From: Lumbricus terrestris | Lineage: Eukaryota > Annelida > Clitellata > Crassiclitellata > Lumbricidae | DNA length: 64,000 nt | Assembly: GCA_949752735.1 (NCBI GenBank) | Contig: OX457052.1 | Location: forward strand, 36,452,619 to 36,516,618 | Direction of reading: 5' to 3' | The notes under the pieces: model-generated | The model's database searches: none | Told to the model about the DNA's origin: nothing | What the model saw: only the letters and a program-made list of their open reading frames with translations | Shown here: in pieces, positions 51,570 through 62,430 of the stretch | Numbering within the stretch: the stretch's first letter is position 1 | How the letters are laid out: every line of letters starts with the position of its first letter | Made by a program: the position numbers and the translations under genes

Positions 51570-53640
51570 AATAGAAAGCTACGCCCATGGTAGGCCTATT
51601 AGACCTACTACATCTCCCAAATTAAATTATAATTAAATTGCTCCTAATGTTTGTCCATTCCTAATCAATTCGATCTTTCCTCTTATAATTTCTGCGATCC
51701 ATTTGACAACCGGACTCGGGTCTCCACTGGACATCGCTCTTCTGACAACCTCTCTCATATGACGCAGCATTTATCAATGAAACGATGTCCTGCGTGAAAC
51801 TTTAAACTAGCGATCTGGAAATTTTGAGTTTACGACTGCTATCATAATATCAAAGACATTAGAGTTTAGTCGTAGACTATAAGGTCTATGATAATATTAC
51901 GCGAGCTGTACGGCCTCGATTGAAGTACTTACTTATATACTTACTAACCTGTGGAACCAGTCGATTGAATAAGGTAGTGACACAGAGCGGCGATAATTTG
52001 TTTTGTACGGTGAAAAACTAGAAAAACAATTAACGCCCGTCTGTAATTAATAATCGCACAAAGTAATCGGTAATTCTTATCGTTATTCACCAACGATGAT
52101 CGTTTATGCGATCCTGGATTATTTTCCATCGGCTTAATATCGTCTTCGTTTGTGATCTCGTGACCACAAGGTGTTCGCTGTCGGGTAGGAGTCGCTTTGT
52201 CGGTGGAAGCAGTCCACCTGTAAAGTTAGCCTCAAAAGCAGATCCAGGAGACGTTGAGAAGGTCGTCTTTGGTCGAAAGGAAATTGTGAGTCAGGTTTTG
52301 GCTGTCGATGTTTCTATTATTGTGTATTTGTTTGATCGATTGTGTGGTCGTGCATGTACGAAATTTTGTTAAACAGGATCTGGGTTAGAGATGATTGTAC
52401 AGCGGTTGAATAATGAATATTGACATATTATCGTTCCTCAGTCGATTACTGCCTACTTTGGAGACGGCAATTCTACTATTCAAACCCGTTCAAATGCGGT
52501 GAATGGATGTAACCTGGACCAGAAGTTGAATGGGTCAACCGGAATCACGAAACTGCTGAAAATACATAAAAGCCTTATTTCCAAAAAGCAGTTTAAAAAA
52601 ATAGTAGGTCTGATATTCAGAGTTAACACTTGGCTTACTAGACTTGTTTAGTGTTTTGATAACACAGTTTGGTGTCCATAGGCTAAATCTTCAGGCTTTG
52701 TGAAAATGGATTTCGGGAAGGTGTCGTTTTGGGGTTTGGGTTTGGTGGATTCATGCCATAGGCTACCTGGATTTAAATTACCACTTGTTGTAACACTTCT
52801 TATCATGAATTGTGCCTGAAGCCATGGTTTAACCTTTAACCCTGATACCGATATACACGACGATATATAACACATTAACACGATATAAATAGCATGTAAA
52901 CACAGACCAAAGGCTAAACAATGAGAAATCAAGGTTTAAGTATTGAGTTCACTCTCACAAGAAACTTTAGTATGCTGTCTCTTCTACTTTTGAAGTAGTT
53001 GTTATTTTCGCCCAAAGACAGGAAAGTTCAGCTGTTTAGCACTCATTTTTCTCTCTCCAAAATTTGCAGGGGCTATAGGTATTTCCTGGAGTAAAACCAT
53101 GTTTTTATTATTACCTGTATATATAAATTCTTGAAATGAATGAATGAATCTAAAGATTTATGAAGCACAAATTAATAACTAAATGCACCACAATTGTGCT
53201 AGTAAGATAAGATAGGAATATTCTTCAATCGACCAATCGCTATCCGCATTTTGATGTGCATACTTAGTTATAAACATTCTTCATCCATAGAGCATGTATG
53301 CACTTGAATGTATATGTAATATTCTGTATGCACTGTATACAATGCACTGGTGTGTATAATTTACTGTATCTTTGCAATTGTATGTACGTGGCTGGGCATT
53401 TTAATTGCTCCATTGAGCAAACACTTGGACTGGTTTTTAGATCGCCCGAGATACGTCTGACCCGGTGTGACTTACTGCTTTCTTATTTAGTCCTAATTAT
53501 ATTTGCTTAATATGCAGATAATTATGGATAATGAAATGCTTAGTGTGCGCAGGGATATAAATTATAGACAATTAATGTTCTTTATCAGGCTTGAATTCTG
53601 GTCTAGAGTGATCCTAATGTTTCCTATATTGTTTATGTAT
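51570..53640. other. Intergenic, no gene supported
   Basis: The sequence is AT-rich. A plus-strand frame at 52106-52372 and a minus-strand frame at 52648-52932 have no recognisable domain, repeats or splice context that would support them. Confidence 0.5.
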
Positions 53641-53707
53641 ATATATTTATATGGATTTAAATAACACCTCTCCAGACTGTTCAGAGGTGCTCTAAGCATG
53701 AAAACTC
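53640..53707 (-). repeat. LINE/SINE tail fragment
   Basis: The minus strand reads AGCACCTCTGAACAGTCTGG then AGAGGTGTTATTTAAAT, the stem tail typical of the CR1/L2-like copies in this window. Confidence 0.55.
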
Positions 53708-53715
53708 CAAGGAAG

Positions 53716-53903
53716 CAGGGTTTAAAGTGGTTGGGAACGTGTGGGAACGGCGTTCCCACTGCTCTCGAAATCCTTGGCTTGCGTTCCCACTGCTCATCAT
53801 GAAGGAACTCTAAAACACATGTATTTCAATAAAATTCTTCATCAGCGTTCCCACTGCTCATCTTTATCGTTCCCACTGCTCACTCAAACCACTTTAACCA
53901 CTG
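53716..53903. mobile_element. 188-bp hAT MITE with GTTCCCACTGCTC repeats
   Basis: The ends are CAGGGTTTAAAGTGGTT and the inverse of CAGTGGTTAAAGTGGTT, with an exact duplication CAAGGAAG (53708-53715, 53904-53911). The interior repeats GTTCCCACTGCTC four times. Confidence 0.9.
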
Positions 53904-53911
53904 CAAGGAAG

Positions 53912-54765
53912 ACACTGAGTCATATCAAGGATGATTTGTGTCACCCTCCTCCTTTTTCAGACTTGGGACTGGCACTGCCAAGGTACAAGCAATTGTTTCC
54001 TGCATAGCTCCAGGGGGGGGAAGAAACGTTTTTAAATAATGAAAGACTGATCATTAAGAATTTATATACGTAACTTTTCTGTATAAAAATATAATAGTCA
54101 TAATAACGTCTATTCCCCTTACTTAATCACACCCACCATCCTGTTCAGCTTCTTCCTGGTATATAGGCCCCTACTAAGCGGGACTTGTCCCTTCTGGAGT
54201 GCCTATTGCTCCCTAATCTGTCTCCTAACTTCTTTGCCAAACGCATTAATACTTTAATTTAACTTGTGTTATATTATGTTCTGTATATTTATGTTTATTG
54301 TGGGATCAATAAATAATTTTGAATTGAATTTTGAATGTGGTAAAACGAGTCATCAGTTTAACCCGTAAGTGATGGAGGACGGTGTCATTCTGAATGAAAG
54401 GACCAACCACAGCATGGCTGATCTATACAGTTATATTCAACCTCTGTTATTACTTCTGATCATCCGTTCCTTACTGATCATAATCATTAATGTAGTTGAC
54501 TGTTTGAATGAATATTAAGAATTGGATTAATGTTATTATTATAAATTCTTCATACGCATGGCTGCTAAACTGCGTTGTGGTTCAAGGTTTGATCTAATTT
54601 TATCCAAATGTCATTCAGGAATGTTACATCAATTGTTTGATTGATCTATCTTTGTGATGCAGAATTTTATATGGGTCCAAAACTAATGGGGGTCACATAC
54701 TATGCATGCGAAAATACAATTATCTATTTTTACTTGCACACATGTAATTAATATATTCAGTTATT

Positions 54766-54799
<34 letters not shown>

Positions 54800-54820
54800 C
54801 GTATTTAGCTCAAAGTCCTT
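53912..54820. other. Intergenic, AT-rich, with an (AT)n run
   Basis: No gene is seen. An (AT)n microsatellite lies at 54769-54796. The short motif ACTTGGGACTGGCA at 53959 also occurs at 40625 and, altered, at 36538; I cannot assign it. Confidence 0.5.
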
Positions 54821-55440
54821 GTTTTGGTCCTCAGGGCCAAACTGGGTTTTGCTTTGAAATATCTTGGACATCTCATTCACTCTCCTCATTCTACAGCCTC
54901 TCTCCGATCTCTGTGATCTTCAAACCAGAATGATATTTTTGTCTTGCTATCGTGGACCACTTTGACCCAATCTAGATCATTTGCCACCATTGGGCATGTC
55001 CTCTGGAATGCACTCCAGTCATCTTTGAATGTTTCCATTATTTCTAGATCTGTTCCTGCACCTCTAGCTCACCTCAAAACCTATTTCTTCAATCTGGATT
55101 CTTGGACTGGAAGTGTTGCTGATGGGTCACTGACTCACTGCTGTGAACGGATCTACATAAGCTTCAGATTACATTATTTATCCATTCTGCTCAGAAGGGA
55201 ATGCTCTTGGTTCCATTCGCACAAACTGCAATTATGCAGAATTTGTGCCTTTTCCGTGGCTCCCACTGTAGCTATGTCTGCTTCCTGTTAGTAGCTTGTA
55301 CTGAAGAATTTTTTAATTCAACTCAGAAACTGGTTTTTGCCTAGTTATAGTTCTAACTATAGCTTTGGGAGTGCTCCTGGGTTGCTCAATCCCTTCAAGA
55401 AGTACTATAGAAATTATTTAATGAATGAAACACATAGTCA
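54821..55440 (+). mobile_element. Decayed CR1/L2-like LINE 3' fragments
   Basis: The plus strand contains LTQSRSFATIGHVLWNALQS and LAHLKTYFFNLDSW, matching the LINE C-terminal pattern. A tail-like GTGCTCCTGGGTTGCTCAAT follows near 55368 with AATGAATGAAA. Both are strongly diverged. Confidence 0.6.
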
Positions 55441-56171
55441 TCTATTCATATGTGAACAACTCTGGTGTAGTGGTGTTCTGTACCTTTTAACCGGAGCGTT
55501 GCTACTGGTACTCTCTGGCTATGCTAGAGTATTTTGCTCGATACTCTACCATTGCTAGTGAGTACCAGCCAAAGCTAGCTATGCAAATCAAGCAGGAACA
55601 AGATATAGAGGTAGAGATAACCTGTGAGAAACTAGGTAACACCTGGTTATGTATGATCAGTGTCATTGATGAATATTGATTTGTGTTGTCTGTATTATTA
55701 TTTTATGGTCAATTATTCTTGTTATTTTGTTGTCTTTCTTTTTGTCCGATGTTTATTGCGGTCAGATAAGGTTAGGAATTCAAACTGTTTCAGTTGCTTG
55801 CAATAATGCAAGATAAGAAAGAGAAAGATAAGAAAGAGAAAGACAAGAAAGAGAAAGATAAAGGTCATGGAACATAACCAGTTCAGGGAGGTCTGCATGT
55901 ATACCAATATGCTGGAACCTTTGCCCAGTTGCAGTGAATTTCACAGATGTGGACCAGTGTTTTAATAGACAAACTATGTGAATTGTACATATATATATAA
56001 ATATATATAGTTATGTAATACATGTACATATTATATGGTATGCAATGTACTATGCAGATATACATACACAAGTACATATGCCGGTGTATATATACAAGTA
56101 CATATACTGGTATATATATATATATATGTGTGTAATTGTGTGTGATGTTTATTTATAGGCTATGTGTGCAG

Positions 56172-56205
<34 letters not shown>

Positions 56206-56289
56206 CCCATAACAAACTTGAAGCATTGGCCCAGCCCATCTATTTGGGATATTTTGTGTTGCCTTACCTTTAATTGTTTTCCATTTCAG
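55441..56289. other. Sequence upstream of the first visible Discs-large exon
   Basis: About 55808-55866 is a 15-bp tandem repeat (AAGAAAGAGAAAGAT) that would read as Asp/Lys/Glu repeats. I see no splice support for it as an exon. Several TATATA runs lie at 55985-56215. The polypyrimidine tract before exon 56290 is clear. Confidence 0.5.
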
Positions 56290-56366
56290 TTCCATCGTTC
56301 CTCCATTTCCATGGATTCCACGGTTGGAACGCTTAAGACGACTCAGAAACGAACGATATTCGTCAG
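56290..56366 (+). CDS. dlg: dlg exon: linker between PDZ3 and SH3
   Basis: The acceptor is CCATTTCAG and the donor GTCAG/GTAAAG. It encodes [20 protein letters not shown] then IFVR, the counterpart of the Ser-rich SLRTSQKRSLYVR linker known in DLG proteins. It ends in phase 2. Confidence 0.88.
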
Positions 56367-59300
56367 GTAAAGATATTTCCTTGATTTTAGGTTGCCCAGG
56401 AATCAGCTCAACTGCTACATTGAATGACTTTACATTGTGTTAGAATAGAATACAGTATGTCGCATTGTTAGCTGCTTTCTAAGGCAACCATGTAACTGTA
56501 TTACGGGCCATACAAATTGTCGTAATTATTATTATAATTATTATTATTTTTTATTATTATTATTATTTTTTTATTATTTTTATTATTATTATTGTGATAG
56601 TGTTATTGTTGCTGTAATATTTATTAATATTGTTATTTTATTTTATTGTTATTTCATGAATCACTAGTTGTAAAGGTGCTATATATATGTAAAATATCCT
56701 AAGTGATAAAATACTAATTATATCCACTTGATGCTTGCACTGCTTTTGTACCATGTGCAGATCATCTGCCATTCCATTTATAATCCATGGCTACACCCAG
56801 TGACCCTACTGAACTCTTTTATATACACATACTCTCTTTGATCAGCATCTGCTGGTTAGTACTGATATGTTGTTCCTGATACACACCTTGTCTTTGACGT
56901 TCCTTCACAGCTGCTGTTCCATTCCGCATCTGGAGCGCTCTAAGTCGCCCTCATGTCTGCATTGATATCCCACCGAGACTGTCTTTTGCTCTAAGCTCAA
57001 CCCTAAGTTTTACTCCAGACTACCGACCATACTTTATTTTTGCTCCTAATGCTTACCCGGCTTCAAAGTACACTTGTGAACTATGTAAGGAGGGCATTGT
57101 ATCCAATTACTGTTTTGTTAGAACTTGCTTTGTTGTGTGTTGAGATGTAGTGCACTGTTTAAATGCATGCAGTACAGGATTCCATGGCCATTATTGCCAT
57201 TTGTTGTTTACATATAAAGACATTCAAGTACATTACAACCAGTAGGTATTGTACATAATAACACAGTGCTTTGTATTATGTTACACTTACAGTTCTCAGT
57301 GAGTAAGTAAGGTTTGTAGTACTGGTAGGTGTTTGTATGCTGTATTGAACTGTGTGCAAATACACTTTGGGAACATTGGGTAAGAACAATTTAAATGTAC
57401 ATGAGCAAAATATGTAGCTGCATAACAGATGTCTTCAGAGCTGTGAGAGAATAAAGATAAAATTAGAAGCAGGAACGCTGACCAGTAAATTAAATTAATT
57501 TGTATGACATCTGTGTGTTAAAACCATGTCACGGGATCATGTGTCAGCATGTATGTGTGTGTATGTGTGTGTTGTCATGGTTATGCAAATATGGACAGAA
57601 TGAGTAGGATATCCTATGCATGTATGTCATCAGTTGCCAGAGTAGCTTGCAGTTGTAATCTTACCTAATTTATATTGCACCACTTTATGAACAAACTCAT
57701 CAGTGGTACTCCCTACATACTCTTGAAAGTGCTTGCAAAACCGTGGAGTTTGAGTCACAGCTCTCGTGAGAAAGATTCCTTCATTCATTCATTCATTTAT
57801 TCATTCAGACATTTATATAGCGCTCCTTCAAAAAAGAAACTACTCAGAGGCGCTTGATTGCAGCTGATGGCCGAACATGTGCCAAGCTTAGAACTGGATG
57901 TACATTCTGGATACTTAGATAGATTTATGTCATCAGGCAGAATAGGGCAAGCTTTCTCGATTGTAGTAGTTCCCTCTTTGGAAAAACCTCCCGGTGACAT
58001 GCATTCAATTCCGACACTTCTGTGGGACTTGTCTAAACCTTTCTATAAACTACTAATGACTTTTCTTTTTGTCCGTGCCTTGGTTTGGAGCACCTCTGAA
58101 TGGTTATCTTGAAGGGGTGCTATATGAATTCATCAGATAGATAGATAGATCTATGGATGGACGGATCGATAGATAGATAGGTTTATAGAGGGACCATTTG
58201 TCTATAGATGGATGGATTGATATATGGATAGATGAAAGATAGATAGATAGGTAGATAGCTAGATAGATAGATAGATCCATAGATGGATGGATAGATAGAT
58301 CTATAGATGGATGGATGGATAGATGGATGCTTAGGTACATAGATAGATTGGTAAAAGTATAGTTACGATGATTACATTGTCTAACCATGACTTCCATAAG
58401 CTTTGTATTGTTTTTTAGAGCGCTGTTTGACTACGATCCGGTGCGAGACAGTGGTCTTCCGGGCAAAGGCCTCAGCTTCAAGTACGGTGACATCCTACAT
58501 GTAACGAATGCCAGCGATGATGAATGGTGGCAGGCGAGGAAGCTGCTGGGAGACACGGTTGACCATGGCCTTGGCATCATTCCAAGCAAGAGCAGGTTAG
58601 AGTGCAACAGAAGATATACTGACCATTGTAGCGGCAATAATTCTTGCAATTACAAAAATTGTTCTGTGGCAGTGACATAAATTCTGTTGTGCTGGGAAAA
58701 GTTGTTTTAAAGTACTTTATTTTGCTGACAGAATTTCATGTAGTGTAATGGCGTGTTTTACTGACTAAATTATTTGTAATTGAAATACTCTTTTTACTTA
58801 CAAAATTATGTTGATATTTAAGATGAGTGGTGTACTAAAAAGCATTTTACTTGAATTTTTATGGTTTTACCGGTAAGTGGTAGAACTGATAATGAAATAG
58901 TGTGTTTTGCTGACAATGAATCTAATGGAAATATGCTTTTTAAAATTATTATAAAAAAAATTAGTTTGATTGAGAGAATTCTTGTGCAGATTCTAAAAAG
59001 AAATTCAGTTTCATTGACATATGATATAGTAAATATGAAAGAATGGGCATTGGGCTTCATATGCAATAATTATAATAATGATCGATGTTAAAACATAACT
59101 TTGTTCCTGTTGCATTTCCCTTAATTACTTATCGCCTTTGCAGCATCATAAAACTATTAAATCACTAATTAAATTATTAAATCAACAGGATGCATGAGAA
59201 TATCAACATCATGTACTCACTGTGATCAAGAAATGTTTACACTTGTAATGTGTAAAGTTATATATCTAGATTATGTATAATTATGTAAATTTAATTTGTA

Positions 59301-61833
59301 CATTTCAACGGTATAATTTTAAGTTTGGCTAGAATGTTTGCGTTTAGTTTATAGTTGTGTTGTTATATAACAAAACTAAACATTCATGATGCTATTATAT
59401 GTCATTTAATGCTGAGTTTAGTTATTACATAATTATGTTGAGTGTCATTATCTGCTCTTGTCTGTTTGTTATTGATGTTTTTTAAACTTGTGTGTTTCTA
59501 ATGTCGATTCTAAAATTTCCTTCTGTTCTTATGTTATAATTTAAGAATTTATCTCCTTGTTTTTAAAAATCCATAGTTGGCCGTGATGCATTTTTTTCTC
59601 ATCTGGTGCCTTTTGGGTCTCCTGCGTAAACCGAAAAATCTCCATAAAAATTTGGTGTTGTTACTACCTGAAAATTATGTTTGTTACCAAATAAAACATG
59701 TTATGTTATTATCATGTTATGGTAAGATTGGTTATTATGCTATCTTAACAGGCAAGTTTTATTACAATGTTGCAGTTAGTTTGGTTCTTATGTTCTGCGA
59801 GTTCAGTTATAACAAAGCATTAGGTTTTGTTTTAACATTGCGCTATGTTGTTATGACACTGCATTGGGTTTCTCAATGGTTAACATTGAATACTTTTGGT
59901 TCAGTGATGAATAGATCTGTTAAATTGTGTTGCTGCAGAATTGAAAGGAAGGAACGATCGAAAACGAGAAACGTTAAATTCCTTCCAGGCCGAGAATCCG
60001 ATAGCACTGGGGTAAGTCAGTGATGTTGAATGTAAGCTTAGGAATATTTAGACATAATTATGGTCATCTGACAATCTTGTCTGACAATCAGACTTTAATT
60101 TGCAGTTAGTTAGTGATGTACTTTCTAACAACCAAGCATTGGTTGATGATGCTGAACACACCTGGTCAATGTCTCTACATATTGGCCATCTCAGGGGATG
60201 TAGGTTGGATTCTTATGTGCTATCAGTTATTATGTGTTAGATTTTCATGCCTGTATAGATTTTTGAAAGTCATTGCATTCATTGATTCTGAATAATGGAT
60301 CTGTGTCAAGGCTGTTGCTGTATGTATTCATTTAAAGGAAACGTGTTTCAAAGGCAATTTATGCGTTTGCCTTGTTTTGCCTCTCGTCATCTTTTATTGA
60401 CATTAGCTTTCCTTGATGCTATCTTTCTTTGGCGTTAGCTTTCCTTGACATTGGCGTTCATTGTATGGCTTTTTAAAATTAGTTTTTAGAACTGCACGAT
60501 TTCTTTTGTCCCTTCCGATCCTCAGTCGTTAATTACTCCAAATCGGACGATAATTTGAGCTTTTTATACGATTTCTAGCTGCACAGAATTAAGTGCTTCT
60601 GCAAAGTTCTGCACAAATCATTTTAGAACCTTTGCACATTTTTTCAAGAACTGCAAATTAAAAAAAGCACTGGTTCAATGACATTAACTGTCCTCAATTA
60701 GGGCCCCCAGAAATTCGCGATCTTGCGCAGCGCAACTTTTGCGCAAATTTCCAGGTTTAGCGCAACAGCGCAAAAATTGGCAATCCACGCGATTTTAGCG
60801 CAAATTTTGACAAAATCTTGCTAATTTATCTAAATTGGGCTTTGATTGACTTAATATCACCGCGGCCCATAACAGTTCAACATAGCAACGACGACCGATG
60901 TGCGATAATCAAAATGGCGGCCGCCGAATGGGATGAAATATGGAGGAATTTTTAGTTAAAGATCGTTATTTTTAGTAATAATGCACAAACTTAAAGTATA
61001 AAAAATTCCAGAATTTCACGGCCACACAATAAAATGTATTAGACGAAGTTTCTCAAAGAGGCCGCACAGGAGTGTCGCGTGCTGTCTCGGCTTATGACAG
61101 AACGAACGCATTTAATCTATAGGCGTCAGGCGTGCACAAAAAGACGCAAGGCTAGTACTCAGCACGTTGTGTAACTTGGTGATTCATTATAATATAGGCA
61201 TATATAATACTATTTTGAAGTTATATTTGTAATGAGCGTAGATTTCGGTAGGCGTAAATTTGGCAAATTAAATCATTTGCGATCGTCTGAATACATTAAT
61301 CTCATGATTATTGGAACTTTATAACTGCATTTTTTGCTCGATTGTCTAAGTTCTAGAACGGCAAAGCTTCACACTAACTGACAAAACACTGTTAGATATT
61401 TTGGTACACTGATTCAATGAAAAAATAACGAACATTATAATTTTTTAACTTGCGCAAAATTCGCGCAAATTTATCGTTTTTGGTGCGCAATTTTTTCGAT
61501 TTTCGGGCGCAAATTTCTGGGGGGCCTACTCAATCATTTCTTGCCATACTATTTGCTGCCTAACCTGTCTTGCCACATGGTTCAGATCTTGCTTTATCTA
61601 TACTTCCCTTTCCTTGTGCTACATTCCCCTCCGTGCCTCGCATTGACTCTTGCCAATCCCTTCCTTTGACTTGCCTCTCATTGCGATGCCTTTGACAGTG
61701 TGCACCTGTTTCCGACTGTAGACTCTGACGAAGAGTAAGAAGAAGCGCCATCTATTCGGCCGTAAGCTGCACTTTGTTCGGAGCAAGGAGAGGAGCAAGA
61801 GCGAGAACGCCCTCACCACCGACCAGCACAAGG
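56290..61833 (+). CDS. dlg: Discs-large MAGUK scaffold, internal exons (partial gene)
   Basis: Four exons (56290-56366, 58419-58595, 59939-60011, 61722-61833) join in frame with GT/AG sites. They encode the linker after PDZ3 ([12 protein letters not shown]), the SH3 domain ([38 protein letters not shown]), the basic hook start ([12 protein letters not shown]) and a hook-extension exon ([20 protein letters not shown]). This matches the order in DLG1-4 and Drosophila Dlg. These scaffolds organise septate or adherens junctions and synapses at the cell cortex; the hook binds protein 4.1 and other partners. The PDZ exons were not found upstream and the guanylate-kinase-like exons lie beyond the window. 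The introns are filled with MITEs and simple repeats. Confidence 0.88.
56520..56650 (+). repeat. (TTA)n-rich simple repeat in dlg intron
   Basis: Imperfect TTATTATTATT runs over about 130 bases. Confidence 0.85.
57660..58127 (+). mobile_element. CR1/L2-like retroposon tail in dlg intron, with internal reverse tail
   Basis: An (ATTC)n run and GCGCTCCTTCAAAAAAG then CTCAGAGGCGC (57781-57856) form a reverse-oriented tail. At 58087-58127 GCACCTCTGAATGGTTATC then GGGGTGCTATATGAATTC is a forward tail that leads into the AGAT repeat. Confidence 0.6.
58130..58350 (+). repeat. (ATAG)n/(GATG)n tetranucleotide repeat in dlg intron
   Basis: Mixed AGATAGAT and GGATGGAT runs, starting as the tail of the preceding retroposon and ending about 70 bases before the SH3 exon. 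Confidence 0.9.
58419..58595 (+). CDS. dlg: dlg exon: SH3 domain
   Basis: It is 177 nt long. The acceptor is TTGTTTTTTAG and the donor AGCAG/GTTAGA. It carries the ALFDYD and WWQAR signatures and ends at IIPSKSR, where the MAGUK SH3 meets the hook. Confidence 0.93.
59939..60011 (+). CDS. dlg: dlg exon: start of the hook region
   Basis: It is 73 nt long. The acceptor is GTTGCTGCAG and the donor CTGGG/GTAAGT. It encodes [20 protein letters not shown], matching the VEKKERARLKTVKF stretch of DLG proteins. The open frame running 360 bases upstream is intronic. Confidence 0.88.
60464..60672. mobile_element. 209-bp AACTGCAC-family MITE in dlg intron
   Basis: It runs from TATGGCTTTTTAAAA to AAAAAAGCACTG, with GAACTGCAC-type motifs and the duplication GTTCATTG/GTTCAATG (60456-60463, 60673-60680). 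It is a diverged relative of 42521-42724. Confidence 0.75.
60699..61528. mobile_element. 830-bp inverted-repeat element with GCGCAA motifs in dlg intron
   Basis: The ends are TAGGGCCCCCAGAAATTCG and the inverse of TAGGCCCCCCAGAAATTTG, with a 6-bp duplication CTCAAT (60693-60698, 61529-61534). GCGCAA/TTGCGC motifs are repeated near both ends, and there is AAAATGGCGGCCGC near 60912. No coding frame was found. Confidence 0.82.
61722..61833 (+). CDS. dlg: dlg exon: basic hook extension
   Basis: The acceptor is CCGACTGTAG and the donor AAGG/GTATGA. It encodes [20 protein letters not shown] then [12 protein letters not shown]. It corresponds in position and pattern (basic, RKFPF-like, ending near DQH) to the alternatively spliced hook insert of vertebrate DLGs. 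Confidence 0.82.
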
Positions 61834-61884
61834 GTATGATGACGATGAAGAACCAATCATTCTCAATCAATCATTCAATCAACC

Positions 61885-62145
61885 TATCAATGTCATTGAT
61901 CAGTCAATAAATCAGTTGTTTCTTATTGATCAATCAATCAATCGATTTATTTGTCAACCAATCAATCGGTTTATTGGTCAATCAATCAATCGGTTTATTG
62001 ATCAATCAGTTAATTGGTTTATTGATCAATCAATCGGTCGGTTTATTGGTCAATCAATCAATCAGTTTGTTGGTCAATCGATTAATCAACATTGGGTTTG
62101 TATTGATCAATCAGCAATTGGTTTTATTGATCAATCATTTTTTTA
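61885..62145 (+). repeat. Minisatellite based on TCAATCAATCGGTTTATTGA
   Basis: About seven to nine imperfect copies of 32-36-bp units occur just downstream of the hook-extension exon. Two plus-strand frames are open with INQSIGLL or DQSINRFI repeats. The composition explains them. Confidence 0.85.
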
Positions 62146-62199
62146 GTGACACATCTGAATATAATTTAATTATATTATATTGGTATTAGTCTCTTTACG

Positions 62200-62430
62200 G
62201 GACAAGCACTGCTCTTGCCCAACATCGGGCGCTTGCTGTGGTTGGCCCATTCCGTTTGGAATGACCTTCCTCCCATACTATGTTTGGAATGACCTTCCCG
62301 TACTATGGGTTAAACTGATGACTTGTTTTTCCTCATCAGTTCCTCATTTCCCAAAGAAATTTCTTTCCTCTGAAGTTGTCGAGCTGAAAGCGCCTCTGAG
62401 AGGATGTGCTATATGAATTCATGGATATGA
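62200..62430 (+). mobile_element. CR1/L2-like LINE 3' end in dlg intron
   Basis: CATTCCGTTTGGAATGACCT reads as HSVWNDLP, duplicated once, and is followed by the tail AAAGCGCCTCTGAGAGGATG then TGCTATATGAATTCATGG. Confidence 0.65.

Noticed and set aside
52106..52372. An 88-codon plus-strand frame as a gene
   Set aside because: It has no domain, no splice-site support and no conserved neighbour; it is within the chance range.
55808..55866. Lys/Glu/Asp-repeat reading frame as a possible exon
   Set aside because: It is a 15-bp tandem repeat with no usable donor after it, and it does not match any part of DLG that I know.
59577..59938. Open frame running into the dlg hook exon from upstream
   Set aside because: A clear acceptor GTTGCTGCAG lies at 59938, and the upstream part is hydrophobic AT-rich sequence unlike any DLG. 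It is an intron that happens to be open.
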